The notes under the pieces are model-generated. The model ran no database searches. It was given only the letters and a program-made list of their open reading frames with translations, and was not told where the DNA came from. Below, piece after piece: positions 1-12,689 of a stretch of 64,000 nucleotides of DNA. Source of the stretch: Nymphalis io (lineage: Eukaryota > Arthropoda > Insecta > Lepidoptera > Nymphalidae). The position numbers and the translations under genes are program-made. Numbering within the stretch: position 1 is the stretch's first letter; every line of letters starts with the position of its first letter. Location: the NCBI RefSeq assembly GCF_905147045.1, contig NC_065888.1, positions 2,299,001-2,363,000 on the forward strand, written 5' to 3'.

Positions 1-1530
1 GTGATCGAATCCTATCCGCACTACAGACAGAATAATTTAAAAACTAGACATTTTCTCATGTAATTTCATAATTTGGATTAAATTTCAAAAAGAGGATTAT
101 GCAAAGCTGAACGATTGTCTCGGCTAAGAGAAATCTCATCAGAATCGAGGTCGGTATCGTGCAATTGTATAGGCGCATCAATATCGGTCTCTCGCTCTGA
201 TTGACAACTGCCGTGACGTATCGACGTATTGATGGGCCACTCAACGTGACCGCATCGGATGTTGGAATTAAGACAAACCCTGAAGGAATATCGAACGAAG
301 TATCTGTAAGGGCTGCGACATACGGCCGAGGAACTGAGACATGTGAAGTTAAGTGATAAAATATTATAAGCGCGAAATATACCTTATCAAGACTAAATCA
401 TATTAAAGAAAAGTGATACAGACTTGGAGAAGAACATATGTATATCCATTACGGCATTTTATTTTGACGTCACAGAAATTTAATATTAACTTATTTAAAT
501 GGTTTGCATGCTACCGACTAGTCATATTAAGTATTAACGGGAAAATACATTAAAAAAAAAAATTGATGGACTCAGGTGGACGGAGAAGTCTAGTAACGTT
601 ATAAATTTATGGAAATAATTTTAATCGATGGTTAGAACTTTGTACAGGTTCCTCTGGAAGAGTAATTACTACTGAATGAATGGGTATTCATCATCTATGC
701 TACCGTTAAATGTCAATAATTTATAATTATTTGTTACGGTTTGAATGGTGAGTGAGCCAGATTACAGACAGGGACGATGATATATCTTAGTTTCATGGTT
801 GGCGAAACTTTGTAAGTAATGGATTATACTTCTACCGGTGCCAGTCTGGGGGTGAAGGTGACAAATTACCATCTAACGGCTCATTCGATCATTTACGTAT
901 CTATAATAAAATACAAAAAAAATTATTAATTCTCACAATAAATGTATGCATTTTTAATGTTTGCGAATATATATGTAATAAAAACGTAATTAAAAACCAT
1001 CCTAGATAATTAATCGGCGTTTTTTCGCATTTCGTTGCGGTATTACAATCGTCATGGCCTTTTGACGTTTAGTCACGCAGTATGATCATAGAACGCGTTT
1101 CTGTGACGTCGCACTTTGACAATTAGATCCGGAACACTCTTGCGAGCCGCTAACCGAATCCGACTTTTCCGCAATGTTGAATGTTGTTTGTTTACAAAAT
1201 CATACTAATATATAAAGATGCATCTTTTGTTTGGTCGTTTTTTTCACATTCACGTTAAAACTATCACTATACGTTTTAACATATAGCTTAATTACCGCCG
1301 TAATTGAGGAGAATATTGTCGGACCGGGCGATGTTTTGTTGCTCGATGATTGCTTGCTTATTTCCGGTTTTACGAAAAAACTACCAAATATTATTTGCAA
1401 TATATTTTTAATATATTTTATTCGTTTACACTTATATATATTCTATTCCAAAAATGATGTACTGTAACAAAAAACATTAGAAGTAGTAAGCATAGCCGTA
1501 AGTCCTATCCTGCCTATATATGTAAGCCTA
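1..1530. other. Gene-free AT-rich stretch with a repeat B relic
   Basis: I see no supportable gene. Open frames here are short and lack splice context or recognisable motifs. About 730-895 holds a diverged repeat B piece on + (the GTGAGTGAGCCAG core is readable). The rest is unassigned AT-rich DNA. Confidence 0.5.
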
Positions 1531-1532
1531 TC

Positions 1533-1829
1533 ACTGGTGGTAGGGCTTTGTGCAAGCTCGTCTGGGTAGGTACCACCCACTCATCAGATATTCTACCGCA
1601 AAACAGCAATACTTGATATTGTTGTGTTCCGGTTTGAAGGGTGAGTGAGCCAGTGTAATTACAGGCACAAGGGACATAAAATCTTAGTTCCCAAGGTTGG
1701 TGGCGCATTGGCTATAAGCGATGGTTGACATTTCTTAGAATGCCAATGTCTAAGGGCGTTTGGTGACCACTTACCATCAGGTTGCCCATACGCTCGTCCA
1801 CCTTCCTATTCTATAAAAAAAAAAAAAAA
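1533..1829 (+). repeat. Repeat B, full-length copy
   Basis: About 297 bp from the TGGTGGTAGGGCTTTGTGC start to a CTATAAAA... poly(A) end. It matches copies at 3115-3404 (-), 45277-45572 (-), 51008-51293 (-) and others. The oriented poly(A) end points to retroposition. The head contains a loose A-box-like and a GGTTTGAAGGG B-box-like stretch, so a SINE is possible, but I cannot settle the class. Confidence 0.8.
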
Positions 1830-1865
1830 GTGATTATTGATATTAAAACCTTTTTTTATTGTACT

Positions 1866-2150
1866 TGTTAGGATTTGTGCAAGCCCACCAGGGCGAGTAC
1901 CACCCTCTCATCAAATATGCTATCGCTAAGAAGCAATACTTTGTAGGTATTGTTGTGTTTCGGTTCGAAAGGCGAGTGAGCCATTGTAACTACAGGTACA
2001 AGCGACATAACATCTAAGTTCCCAGTGCTGTGGCGTATTGCCGATGTAAGGAACGGTTAATATTCACAGTTCCAATATCTATGGGCAATGGTGATCATTT
2101 ACCATCAAGTGGCCCATTTGCCCCTCTTCTTGCCTGTTTTATATTTACAA
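1866..2150 (+). repeat. Repeat B, diverged copy
   Basis: A second, older repeat B copy sits directly downstream of the first in the same orientation. Shared blocks include TTGTGCAAGCCC, GGTTCGAAAGGCGAGTGAG and the ACTTACCATCA-like 3' block. Its many substitutions relative to the 1533 copy imply separate insertions rather than a recent tandem duplication. Confidence 0.7.
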
Positions 2151-3110
2151 TAACCTGTTACACCTCACACTGTATATTTTTTGTTTGATATTATTGGTAT
2201 ATTAGCTATTTTAATATGACCTTTTATGGAACATTTTTTTTTAATTTATTCAATGAACAATGGTGTGAATTTGTTAGAAAATTATTATGTGAAAAATTCG
2301 ATACAATACTCGGTTTGTTCAATTCAAATGTTAGGTTAATGAGAACAAGATCTATGAAAAAACGGAATGATCATTGAAACGTAACGGCTCATTCGAGACT
2401 AATCGCACACGTGACCACAGCCGCGTGCGCGTGCGCCGGTATCAACGTATGGTCTATGATTATTGACTAGTGTGTTACCGATTGCATTCTATATATTTCA
2501 AAGCTATTTTACAGTTGGAGTTTTTAATTAATCGAAACGGGATAGTCGGAAGAAACTTACTTTTAAAGGAGTTCTTAATGATCTTTTATAATGGCATTTT
2601 GACTTTGATTCTTGTTTCATTACATACTTGTTTATAAATTTTACGAGCTTAGATGACTAGTGGATAGAAGACGTAGATCTTAAATGGATGTTTTATTACT
2701 GAATGATTGTGTTTTTTTTTTAATAAAGACAACTAAGAGAAGGTTTCATTTTTTAAGTTTATTATAGATATACAAAAACAAAACCTTATCGGATCACAAA
2801 ATATGAGCCAAATCGCTAAGTCAAGATACACAAAATATATAAACAAGAATTGTTCATTTAATATTATGAGATTATTTACAAATAATAACATTTATTTGTT
2901 CTGTTTAAAAATCAACAAATATTAAAATCACACTTATATATCGTAATTCATATAACTCTAAGGTAGTCGAAATGATCTTTTCCGACATCTTCAACATTTA
3001 TCGTCACATATCAGTCAATTTTCACAGAACCGTAAATTATACACCTAAATCTTCCCCGTGAATAACTCCGTCTATTGGTGGAAATATGTGTGGTAGCTTT
3101 TGAGGATATT
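2150..3110. other. Unassigned AT-rich DNA
   Basis: No gene or recognised repeat is seen. A short GC-rich patch near 2400-2450 is not explained. Confidence 0.4.
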
Positions 3111-3114
3111 TCTT

Positions 3115-3404
3115 TTTATATAGAATAGGAAGGCGGACGAGCGTATAGGCCACCTGATGCTAAGTGATCACCAAAGCCCATAGACATTGGCATCGTAAGA
3201 AATGTTAACCACCGCTTACATCACCAATGCGCCACCAACCTTGGGTACTAAGATGTTACGTCCCTTGTGCCTATAATTACACTGGCTCACTCATCCTTTA
3301 AAACGGAACACAACAATACCAAGTACTGCTGTTTTGCGGTAGAATATCTGATGAGTGGGTGGTACCTACCCAGACGAGCTTGCACAAAGCTCTACCACCA
3401 GTAA
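3115..3404 (-). repeat. Repeat B, full-length copy
   Basis: Inverted relative to the 1533 copy: it begins with the complement of the CTATAAAA end (ATAGAATAGGAAGG) and ends near ACCACCAGTAAG. It is close to the 1533 and 45277 copies over its whole length. Confidence 0.8.
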
Positions 3405-3884
3405 GTATCCCGTTCAGACAGACATACAGGACATACGCGGCGCGGGACGTTATCTTGTAATATATAGTGAAATAATACATAATAAATCAAACGACCATGT
3501 TCAGAGTAAAAATTTTTTTTAATGTTTTATTATGACAGTATATTTAAATCTATTGTCATATTTAATTATAAATATTTATTAAATGATTTACAGATAGAAA
3601 CTAAGTTATCAACGTATCAATTATAAAATACGCATCAGTATACTCATTAATAATTAAATATTAAGTGGCAATGCACTTCGACGCGGCGCTTATAACTATA
3701 ACGGAAAATATGTATATCTTAACGCAATACGTGCCACGAAACGAACGTGGAGACTTATTATTTAAGAGTTAAAGAGTTATTATTTCTACTAAGGTGAACA
3801 TTATATTATACCAAATAACTTCGTTTTTAATGACTGTTTTTTTACGGTAGATCTCAGTGCAGGCCTGGTTTTAATAGTTATTAT

Positions 3885-4058
3885 TTTAGTAGTGCTCGCC
3901 TGCGGCTTCGCGTTTTAGGTAAGGGAGATGTTGGGGAAGGGTTTGTTATAAAAAAGCAGCCTTCATAATAAATTTAATCAAAATCGGTTCAGTGTTCTAA
4001 TCCATAAAGCGTAACAGACAGACAGAGTTACTTTCGCATTTATAATATTAGTATAGAC
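3885..4058 (+). repeat. 3' end of a dispersed non-LTR-like repeat
   Basis: The segment contains AATCGGTTCAG, an ACAGACAGA block and ends TTCGCATTTATAATATTAGT. The same ending is seen at 52045-52125 (+), 19895-20085 (-) and 59305-59445 (-). This ending is common in lepidopteran LINE 3' tails. The family is not identified here. Confidence 0.6.
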
Positions 4059-4114
4059 TAAGAAGTGAAATTAGTAGATGCTCGTAAATATCTGATCAGC
4101 TATCAGACATTTCT

Positions 4115-4185
4115 CGAGGAGAAGGTTTTGAAGCTCATTCCATCACGCTGCTATTGGAGCAGATATGGATACTTATGTAGCAGAT
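4115..4185 (-). repeat. SINE-A fragment
   Basis: GAGGAGAAGGTTTTGAAGCT followed by a CCATCACGCTGCT block matches the 3' half of SINE-A in reverse orientation. It is diverged and truncated. Confidence 0.55.
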
Positions 4186-4205
4186 ATTACCCGACACATA
4201 CAGTC

Positions 4206-4385
4206 AGTTCAGAACGGTTACGCTACGTTCACGATCCAACTTCGACCGCAAAACTGGATCGTTGTGTTAGTAGAATAAATAAGTTAGTATTTTGTAGAAG
4301 AATTAATAGAAACGGTTAAACAGCGACGATTATGTTTCGATTCGATTGCGATAAAGTGACAGTTTGTTAGTATTTTACCCAATTG
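4206..4385. repeat. MITE-like dispersed repeat D, relic
   Basis: The blocks CACGATCCAACTTCGACC and ATTCGATTGCGATAAAGTGA recur at 9160-9480 and 49495-49745. No coding capacity is seen. The class is inferred from size and AT-rich dispersed structure only; I could not define clean terminal inverted repeats. Confidence 0.45.
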
Positions 4386-4499
4386 ATACCCTGGTTTCCA
4401 ATTGCAATAGTTTACGGCCAGCCTAGTGATGTAAAAGTCGCAGGTTCAAACCTGATCCTTTAGCTATTGTCGTTCCCACTCCAAGCACAAGCTATAACC

Positions 4500-6240
4500 T
4501 TCATTTGATGGATAAATAGGAGTATTAATAATTCTTTAAAAATGAGCATTGCTCGTATTCTTTTAAAAAAATAAAAATAAATTAAAGCATATGATAAAGT
4601 GTTACTTGTCAGGATTTGAACTCACAATCTTCTTTTAAGTTTCACATGTTCTAAACACTGGATGGACTGGACCAGTCTCGGTGTAATTTTAAGTAAATAT
4701 AATTTAAAGCGTGTCAAGCGATTAAACAACTTTGATTACTTAGTTGATAACTCAATAGTATTACGAGGATGACCAATTACAAAGGCGCAAGACCATGTGA
4801 GAAGCCATGACCTGAGGACGAAAACATCTCAATATGAGAAGGTATAAGATAGGTATCTTATATAAAATTGTTTATTTTTCCAAGTATAACTTAATTTTGT
4901 CGACACCGAAGGGTCCTTAAATTGCTTTAGTATTATAGGGTACATTATCTCAGTATATACAAAACAAGGGACAGACACTCACTATCAGAAATTCGATTTA
5001 TTTATCTTATTATCTACTTCTTTAGAATATCAGCGATTGTGTCTAATTTTTAGGAGTATTTTTATATGGCTATCTTTTTCATTGGACTGATTTTGATTAA
5101 ACTTTGAGGTAGAAGTAAGTCCACAAGGATTTCAGGAATTTTAGGTCAATAATTATATCTGTATTATTATTATTAATATTTTTGCGGGAGCGGGTGATTT
5201 ATGATTTTATTTACTTTTAAACGGAACAAAAATAATTAAAAAATTACTTACTTTCTCATTTTATTTCTAAAAGCATATTATAATATGCAAATATAAAACC
5301 AGATATTTATTCTATTATGGTATTTTTATTATACCGACTAATATTATTAGTAAATAATATAAATAATTGATTATACCTTCGTATAGAAAAGTTATTAAAT
5401 ACAAAAACCGAAGTTGCTGTAATTAAAAATTATTCAAATGACTGTGAAGAAACTATTTTATTATTAATATAAATAATAATAATTAACTGTTAAACAAAAA
5501 CAATAAATATTAAAACAATTATCCTTATTTAACGATGACGTGAGAAAATACATTAAAATAATACCTAAACTGTATTAAGTATATAAAACGAACACTTACC
5601 GATACCAAAATATAAAGTTTTTCGGCTTCCAACGGTTAAATTACTTATTATCACAATAAATAAAAACACCATTCACTATTTACAAGCAAATAATAAATTT
5701 ACGAACTCCGCATTTTCGCTCAGAGCACAGAGCGAGCGCGCGACGAAACGATCACAGACATGTGAAATCAGCTGTGGCTGCGGCTAACGGAACGTCACAC
5801 CCCCCTGCCCCTCCACACCAGCCGGCCTGCCGCATAGCAGATAAGATAATTCTATTTTATTTACGGATAAACCTGTAATACAAAACACCAATATGCAATT
5901 CGTGGGAAATAGCCGCTTTAGAAAAAGAATAGACATAAAATATTCATGTAGGTAGACTGTAAGTGGTAATTATAACTTACTCAACGTTGAAACACAATCG
6001 TGACTTTGTTTTGAAATCATAAATAATATTACGAGAGAAGAAAATTTTTATACATATCGATTACGTATCTCATATTTCATAGTACCTAAGCCATGTACGA
6101 ACATTTTATCATTTTATCAACCGTGAGTGGATTTCATAAGATATTATTTTGGTAGTTATTTATATTGTAGAATAATAACGTAGTTCATGTTAGACGCATT
6201 ACATTAAAAATTTACCGAGATAAGTAAGTTTTAAGAAAGA
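4500..6240. other. AT-rich non-coding stretch
   Basis: No gene is supportable. A tRNA-like SINE scrap lies near 4610-4675 (TTTGAACTCACAATCTTC, - orientation). A short GC-rich patch at about 5705-5835 stands out in base composition, but I cannot assign it. Confidence 0.4.
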
Positions 6241-6624
6241 ATAAATATCGGAGTGGATCGGAATTTTTTCACGCAGTGGAAACCTTCAAAAAAGGTACCC
6301 GACTCTCTTGAGGGGGTGGGACCGGGTTATGTGGGATTCGTAACCATTACAACCACTGCGATGCCCGTCCTCGGCACAGATCGGAGAAACTGTGGGATCG
6401 TAATGATATAACGCATCCGCGAGCCCTCCTGAGCTGTGCTCCGCTTGTGGCTCGGCGAAGCTCTCCTCAAGGGTAACAAAAGGCCTTTCCTATCCAATTT
6501 GAGGGATATTTATACAATAGTATATGCAATATATTTTTCTATTATTAGAAATAAAACTAGTACAACAGGCACAAGAGACAAAATATCCCAGTTCGAAAGT
6601 TTCGTGACGCATTGGCAATGTAAA

Positions 6625-6626
<2 letters not shown>

Positions 6627-6668
<42 letters not shown>

Positions 6669-6710
6669 CTTTTACTTTATAAAATATACATATATATATA
6701 TATATATATA
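6627..6710. repeat. (TA)n microsatellite, two tracts
   Basis: Two long alternating TA tracts, about 6627-6666 and 6686-6709, are separated by a TACTTTTACTTTATAAAA spacer. Frames across them encode only Tyr-Ile repeats and are not genes. Confidence 0.95.
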
Positions 6711-7054
6711 AAATATAATTAATATGCATAGTATATATATTTAAAAAATATTTATATTTAAATTTCTCTTAACCAACTAATTACTGCTTTAATTTTGAGC
6801 CTAAATACTTTAATTCAATTGGTTATATACACAGAGCGCGCACAATTCCACATTTTAAAAGTAATGTATATTTTTGTAGTGTAAGCATTTTTTTTAATTC
6901 AACCGTACTGTAACCGTATGTATGATAAGTGACATATTAGAATATTTATAATTATTTGCATGTATTGTTATTTTGTTGTTGTAATTTTGTATTGACATCA
7001 TTGTAATAATAGTTTTTAATAGTAGTCGATTATAATTGCTAATACCATAAATTA

Positions 7055-7281
7055 CAAGCTGTTAATGTCCCACTGCTTGGCAAAAGCCTATTGTCCTCTT
7101 GAAGAAAAGCTTATACCATCGCCTCTTTAATACAGGTTGATGGATACATATGTGATGGAATATCATTCAACACATGCAAGCATAACATGAATCACCACAA
7201 ATTAAGCATATAAAAACTCATTGGATTTGAACCCACAATCTTTGATAAAGATTTACGTGTAACTAGGACATCTCGGCTATA
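7055..7281 (-). repeat. SINE-A, old diverged copy
   Basis: It begins with a TGTTAATGTCCCACTGCTTGG 3'-end signature, passes through ACAAATTAAGCATATAAAA, and ends in a TTTGAACCCACAATC B-box complement and an ACATCTCGGCT head. The copy is full-length but heavily mutated. Confidence 0.65.
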
Positions 7282-7867
7282 AATCGGAAAAGATGATATT
7301 AATTTGTGATACGCCAGGTTTTTATGACATTAATATATTATATATTTTATAAAATATCCATAAAAAAACTAAAAATATCAAATCTTGTGATCTTTTGTGG
7401 ATAGTAAAGTAAAAGTAGACAAAACCAAAACCACATTTTCTGTGTCATGCATAAAAAATGCAAACAGTGTGACTCATTCGTTGCCCACTCCTTAAGTGGT
7501 TGAAGGGAACTTTATATTATAATAAAGACTTGATTGTGTCGCGAATAAAACGGTTTAAAATTGTCAGCCGTTACTAAAATAAACATATTTTTTTATTGGT
7601 AATACTAAACTTCATCACAAAAAAAAGAAAAGCGGTTCACAAACAAAGGCACTGAACTGTTTGGTCTTTGAATAATTATAACAAATATCATAAATATTTA
7701 TCTAATAATTTATCTAAAAAGAATTTCGCATTATTTTATTTTATATACTATATATGTAATTACTATGACTTAGATACTTATTATTAGATATTACATCACT
7801 ATTTATAACAATTTGTAATTTAATCAAAATCTCAAGGCTTATAGTTATTTTAATATATATCAAGTCG

Positions 7868-7980
7868 AGATCGTGGATAGAATTCGTGTACCTTAACTGA
7901 AATGTCACAGGTTCAAATACGGGCAAGCAATTTTAATGTGCCTTCATATATTTACGATTTGTGTTTATAACCTTACCTTA
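7868..7980 (+). repeat. SINE-A head relic
   Basis: The tRNA-derived head is degraded. CAGGTTCAAATACGGGCAAG represents the B box and trailing block, followed by a TGTGCCTTCATAT stretch as in SINE-A. The 3' half is lost. Confidence 0.5.
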
Positions 7981-7989
7981 TTTCAATAG

Positions 7990-8990
7990 AAGAAGGAGTC
8001 TGGGAGAATGATAAACCTGGCGGGGGCTGTCTTAAATTGGTCAGCCGGATGTTACGAACCAACTCAAAGGGATGCCAAATCTCAACTTAGGAAGCTACCG
8101 ATGTTGGAAGGAAGAACAAAGTAAGCATTGTACCCCGTCATACGCTTAAGCGCGGACAGGTAATGAACCCCCCGTTCCCTTGACTCGCCGACGGGTTCGG
8201 TGTGTGCTTACTCTGTAACGTAACAAGTTAGCGTTGGTAGATTTAATTTTAACGTTGGGCGTTGAGGACGTATTTAGAACACCTACGGACCTAAATAGAA
8301 GACGCCTGAGAATTATACTTACGAATATTATCCATTTCAATATTACTTACAATTTTAATTCCGATACCAACATTCCGACATTCAAAACATTTTTTTGCGA
8401 ATCAATAATGAACAATACCGCAGAATAAAAAAGATCTCGCGCAATGTCGCTCAATGTCAATGTTGTTTATTTACCACTCATCCTGCGGTTGGAATCGACT
8501 GTACACGCAATTTTGCAGGCTATAAGTATCACTAAACCGCAATGAAGTGGCGTATTTATATAGAGCTATTTTTTTATTTATTAAGCACGAATCAAACGTC
8601 GAATTTGAATTGAAAGGTGTCATATATACGACTAACATAATTTGTCGTTTCAAATCGATGCTACGTTTAATTGATTATATTATTTTTTTATTTCATGGAT
8701 TTCAAATAAAATGATTAAGCAAATTTCGTGCTAATCGTTTATATATCTCACGAAATTGAAAAACATACTCATACAAATTGAAATAGCTGTAGTTAGGACG
8801 TACAAAATTTTGTCTTTGTTAACAAATCTATGAATTTGCTATAATCCCCTCTTTTCAAATACGACTAGAAAGTTAAGCATTCAAAGTCTACAATTTGTAA
8901 GCAAAACAACTAATAAAATTGTGAGAGCTAAGGTAATAAATGTTTGTAATTTTTCAAGTATTCATCTAAATGTAATTTTATAGGTTTTTT
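7990..8990. other. Unassigned stretch, partly GC-richer
   Basis: 8000-8230 is GC-richer than its surroundings but contains no long conserved frame I recognise. The rest is AT-rich. No gene is called. Confidence 0.35.
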
Positions 8991-9040
8991 TTTCTTTCGA
9001 AGGCTTTCGTCCAGCAGTGGATTGCGATAAGCCGAAAAAA
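8990..9040 (+). repeat. RTE-type LINE 3' terminal scrap
   Basis: GAAGGCTTTCGTCCAGCAG followed by GGATTGCGATAAGC and an A-run matches the 3' terminus of the RTE relic at 26495-26545. Only the last 50 or so bases are present, as expected for 5'-truncated retroposition. Confidence 0.55.
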
Positions 9041-9159
9041 AAATATAAAAAATCTAAATATAATTTTATAGATTAGATTTAAAATAATACAAGAAAAAAA
9101 TTCAACGAGGAGGTTCTTCTTCAGTTCAGTTCAGTTCTCCAGTTCTTTTAAATTATAAC

Positions 9160-9480
9160 CGTTACAATACGTTCCCGATTGAATTCCGATCCAACTTTGA
9201 CTATTCTATTTCTATTCGGATCGGAACCACACCGATACGATGTTACCATATACGGTTATGTCAAAATACTTACTTATAAAGGTAGTTTAGCGGGTGATAA
9301 GTAAACAATACTATGTTTTGTTGCAAATGTCAAATCAATAATGACAGAAATCAGTGTTTAACTAAACATTCGGTAAACGTTATAAGTAATGTTTTATGAC
9401 AGTATTGTATAATAAAATTAAATAATAGAAAAACGGATATACGATTACGTTCCGGATCAATTGCTATAAAGCGACAATGG
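9160..9480. repeat. MITE-like dispersed repeat D
   Basis: Longest visible copy. Its left part (CCGATTGAATTCCGATCCAA) and right part (CAATTGCTATAAAGCGACAA) match 49495-49745. The middle block with AAATGTCAAATCAATAATGA recurs near 61730 and, more weakly, near 27775. It is non-coding. Confidence 0.5.
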
Positions 9481-10189
9481 TGAACCCTATTGTGTGTTTG
9501 AATAAAAACTTGAAGCTTAAAATTCCTTTAAGAGCTTCACTTGTATGTGACTAACGAAGAGAGTAAGCCAATGAAATCGATTTTGCACAATTTTGCAAAT
9601 TCATATATGCATTCAAATTTACATGACAATGTTATAAGTTGAAAGTATCGAGCTTATATTGTGACTGAGGTTTAGAGATATTTTCAAAGGTTAAGTAGTA
9701 AACCCTTTTTCTAATACTGACAACAGCGTGTTTTATTATATTTTCGTGTTAATTGTATGAATATACGTAGTGCCCAAAGGTTGTATATACGATTTGGTAT
9801 CTTCTGCTCGTTAGTGACTCTTTATAGTTAAATTAATGATCTATGTATTGTATATGTTAGGGTATGTTAAGGTATAATTTGTCCAAATGGACAAGTCTCA
9901 ACAAAATAAAGATTAAAAAAATAATTATATATATATATTATATTTTTGTCTTATCGTAGTATTTATTTTGTCTATTTAACCTAGACTGTATGCTTCAACT
10001 CGCTAGCAACGTAATGGCCAGTCACCTTGATCTTTACGAGCGACACCGAACATGACCTTAGACCGTCACCTTTGTTAAGCATTGGACAAATAAGTGAAAA
10101 TATGGCTACTATCGTTTTTTTATTCATAATTTAATTTGCGATGGAATAATATGATGTTTAGTAACAATCTGTTAATATACAACTGCTAT

Positions 10190-10412
10190 GTTTAGAGCTT
10201 ATTCCACAGCGCTGCCGAAGCGGTTTGGTGGTTATAAAAGACAAAATTTCACTTGACAATGTTTGTCAAATTTTCTGACATTATATTCTTTCACCCAATA
10301 AATTATAACCAAGAATTAAGCACATAAAAATTCAGTAATTTATCAAGATTCGAAGCCGCGACATTCGGTTAGGATCCACGTACGCTATCTTCCTGGTCGT
10401 CTCGGTTAAATG
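10190..10412 (-). repeat. SINE-A, old diverged copy
   Basis: TAGAGCTTATTCCACAGCGC, AATTAAGCACATAAAAATTC and a TCTCGGTT-type head at the right end identify an inverted SINE-A. The B-box complement is degraded (GATTCGAAGCC). Confidence 0.55.
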
Positions 10413-10836
10413 GCGAGAGATATACGTCACTAATGAGTCAGTGCTTATTACTACGATGCACCACGGCTTAAGGTGACCTTTAGATTTTACATCGCCGTGA
10501 GAACAATTTTTACAAATGTTTAAGCAAGCACGTCCTACATTATTTCCTATAAAATATTACATATTATAAGCTCAATGCTTTTAGATCTAATTACAATAGT
10601 TAAAAAAAGAAGACTGAACTATAATATATAACCTATAATACCTACCAACGTATAATTAATGAGTGAAAGTAATTAATAAAATGAACAGGTTTTAATTTCA
10701 GATTTCTAGAATGGGTGTGAATTTTTTTATCTATTCATTTATTTAATTTCAATTTAAACACGTTTAGTTTTTAATGATACTTTTTTTCTAAATTTATATT
10801 TTGTTATTTAACTTGGAGTAATATATATATATAATA

Positions 10837-11134
10837 GTAACAGCCTGGTAATGTCCCACTGCTGGGCTAAGGCCTCCTCTCCCTTTTGAGGAGAAGGTTT
10901 AGAGCTTATTCCACCACGCTGCTCAAATGCGGGTAGTTAGAATACACATGTGGCAGAATTTCAATGAAATTAGACACATGCAGGTTTCCTCACGATGTTT
11001 TCCTTCATCGTCAAGCACGAGATAAATTATAAACACAAATTAAGCACATGAAAATTCAATGGTGCTTGCGTGGGTTTGAACCCACGATCATCGGTTAAAA
11101 TTCACGCGTTCTAATCACTAGGCCATTTCGGCTC
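10837..11134 (-). repeat. SINE-A, near full-length copy
   Basis: Reading on the - strand it starts with a GCCGAAATGGCCTAGTGATT A-box region, has the GGGTTTGAACCC B box, the AAGGAAAACATCGTGAGGAA body and the CTGCTGGGCTAAGG complement at its 3' end. The head is tRNA-derived by these Pol III boxes. Confidence 0.85.
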
Positions 11135-12117
11135 AACGTAATAAGATATCACTATCTATACTTGATATTTAAATCATGTATTATTATCCTAGGATATAGG
11201 TAAATATAATAATAGTATGATCAGTCAAAATTGCTGATCTTAATTACAATTACAGCAGACATTCTAATGCTAGACTAACTGCGCATATATCATAGTGCTC
11301 AAATGTATACGCGGATCCAAGTGTACTCTCTATTCTCAGTCCCATAATCTCTTGGGATGGCAAATCCAACCGAAGACCGAAAAGAGATCACACGCAGTAC
11401 TTTACGTGCTTTCCGGGCACAAAAGTTTAAGCACAGTTAACTAAAATGATGAAAGTAATTTTATTAGGCCGACCTGAGATTTGAACACAATACTTCGAAA
11501 TCCTTAGCCAAACAAGTTAAGCATTAGACCAACAAGGTAGATTTAAAATAGATTAATATAATCGATTGCGTGTCGCGGAACCTTAAACAGCCGGTGTTTA
11601 ATTAACGAAGTTGAAGTGGATTTACTAAATATAGGAACAAGGCTAAGGCGAAGGTCACACTGTGAATTCCCAGCTCACGATTTTAATTTTTGTGGCTTCA
11701 ATCTGCACGTTAAAATTTAATTAAACAAGAGATATATTCACAAGAAAATTTTAATGGCGTTTTATGTGCGTACTTACTTTGATTGCAAGGTTTACAGAAA
11801 TGCGAAAATAGAATCACGTTTTTTTGCGCAATACGAGCAAGCCCTAAGTTAGTTGCTTAAAGTGAAGTAAAAGTAAATTTCTTGCGGACACAACTCTGTC
11901 TAGGTGCAAGTACAATAAAGGTTTAATTACAATTTCAACACGCTACGGTGTGTTTCCATTGAAATATTAACGAATTTCTGTGCTTTTATACAAAAAGACA
12001 CCAATAACAATTCGAACACTTTTGTCAATAAAAACTTTGCCAATTTTACTTACATATAAAATATTAATTTAGATTACTAACTACACATTCAACATGTTTT
12101 CATTAGCACGTTAAGCC

Positions 12118-12281
12118 GTTGCTCTTGTGCTTGAACTCTCTCCGGTCGTGTCAGATTGCCGTCCCATCAGATTATGAGAGTGAGGGTAAGGAGAGTGGAT
12201 CTGTGTTTGCGCACACGCTTATGCATTAAAAACGTCCAGCACAGTTGGTTAGTATCCTTTTAGATTATCCGCTGTGGGCAA
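12118..12281 (+). repeat. Repeat C copy
   Basis: The blocks ATCAGATTATGAGAGTGAGG and GGATCTGTGTTTGCGCACAC, followed by CAGCACAGTTGGTTAGTAT, align with 15404-15551 and in part with 60170-60245 (-). The family is about 150 bp and non-coding. Class unknown, and orientation is arbitrary. Confidence 0.55.
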
Positions 12282-12416
12282 AATCGATCAATTGACTTTA
12301 TTACTGAACACTGCAAAACTTATTTTGTAATAAATCCGACATTAAATTTTGAAAATAAAAATAAAACTCTCGGTAGTGAAGCTTAGTGAGAGGAAGTGAA
12401 GCGAATTATTTCGCGT

Positions 12417-12478
12417 ACATGTAGCTTTATAGCTACATGTAGCTTTATAGCTACATGTAGCTTTATAGCTACATGTAC
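12417..12478. repeat. 18-bp palindromic tandem repeat, 3.4 units
   Basis: The unit ACATGTAGCTTTATAGCT repeats perfectly three times (12417-12470) and ends in ACATGTAC. The junctions form the palindrome AGCTACATGTAGCT. The open frame across it encodes only a period-6 peptide and is not a gene. Confidence 0.9.
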
Positions 12479-12689
12479 ACTGTTATTTAAAATATCGTTT
12501 TCGAGTTTCTGTGTTATGTATCTAGCGTTGTTTATTCTCCGAAATAATATCATGTATTTTTTTAAGTATCGCCCATGTACATGTATAAAATTGGTTAGAC
12601 AGAATCATGACCCTTCATCTCAATTTGTACATGATTTAATACATCTGCTTGTAAATATGAAAGCTCACGAACTTGTCGTTAAATTATAG

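Noticed and set aside
1200..1467. Frames on both strands around the IVGPGDVLLLDD stretch
   Set aside because: Short, with no homolog recognised and no splice or poly(A) context; neither strand is favoured.
6436..6729. Open frames of 79-91 codons on both strands
   Set aside because: They are produced by the (TA)n microsatellite and encode Tyr-Ile repeats.
11041..11134. tRNA-like sequence with B box GGGTTTGAACCC
   Set aside because: It is the head of an inverted SINE-A copy; no tRNA cloverleaf acceptor stem is formed.
12396..12689. 97-codon + frame with repeated SFIATC
   Set aside because: The repeat peptide comes from the 18-bp tandem repeat; the remainder is AT-rich with no known motif.
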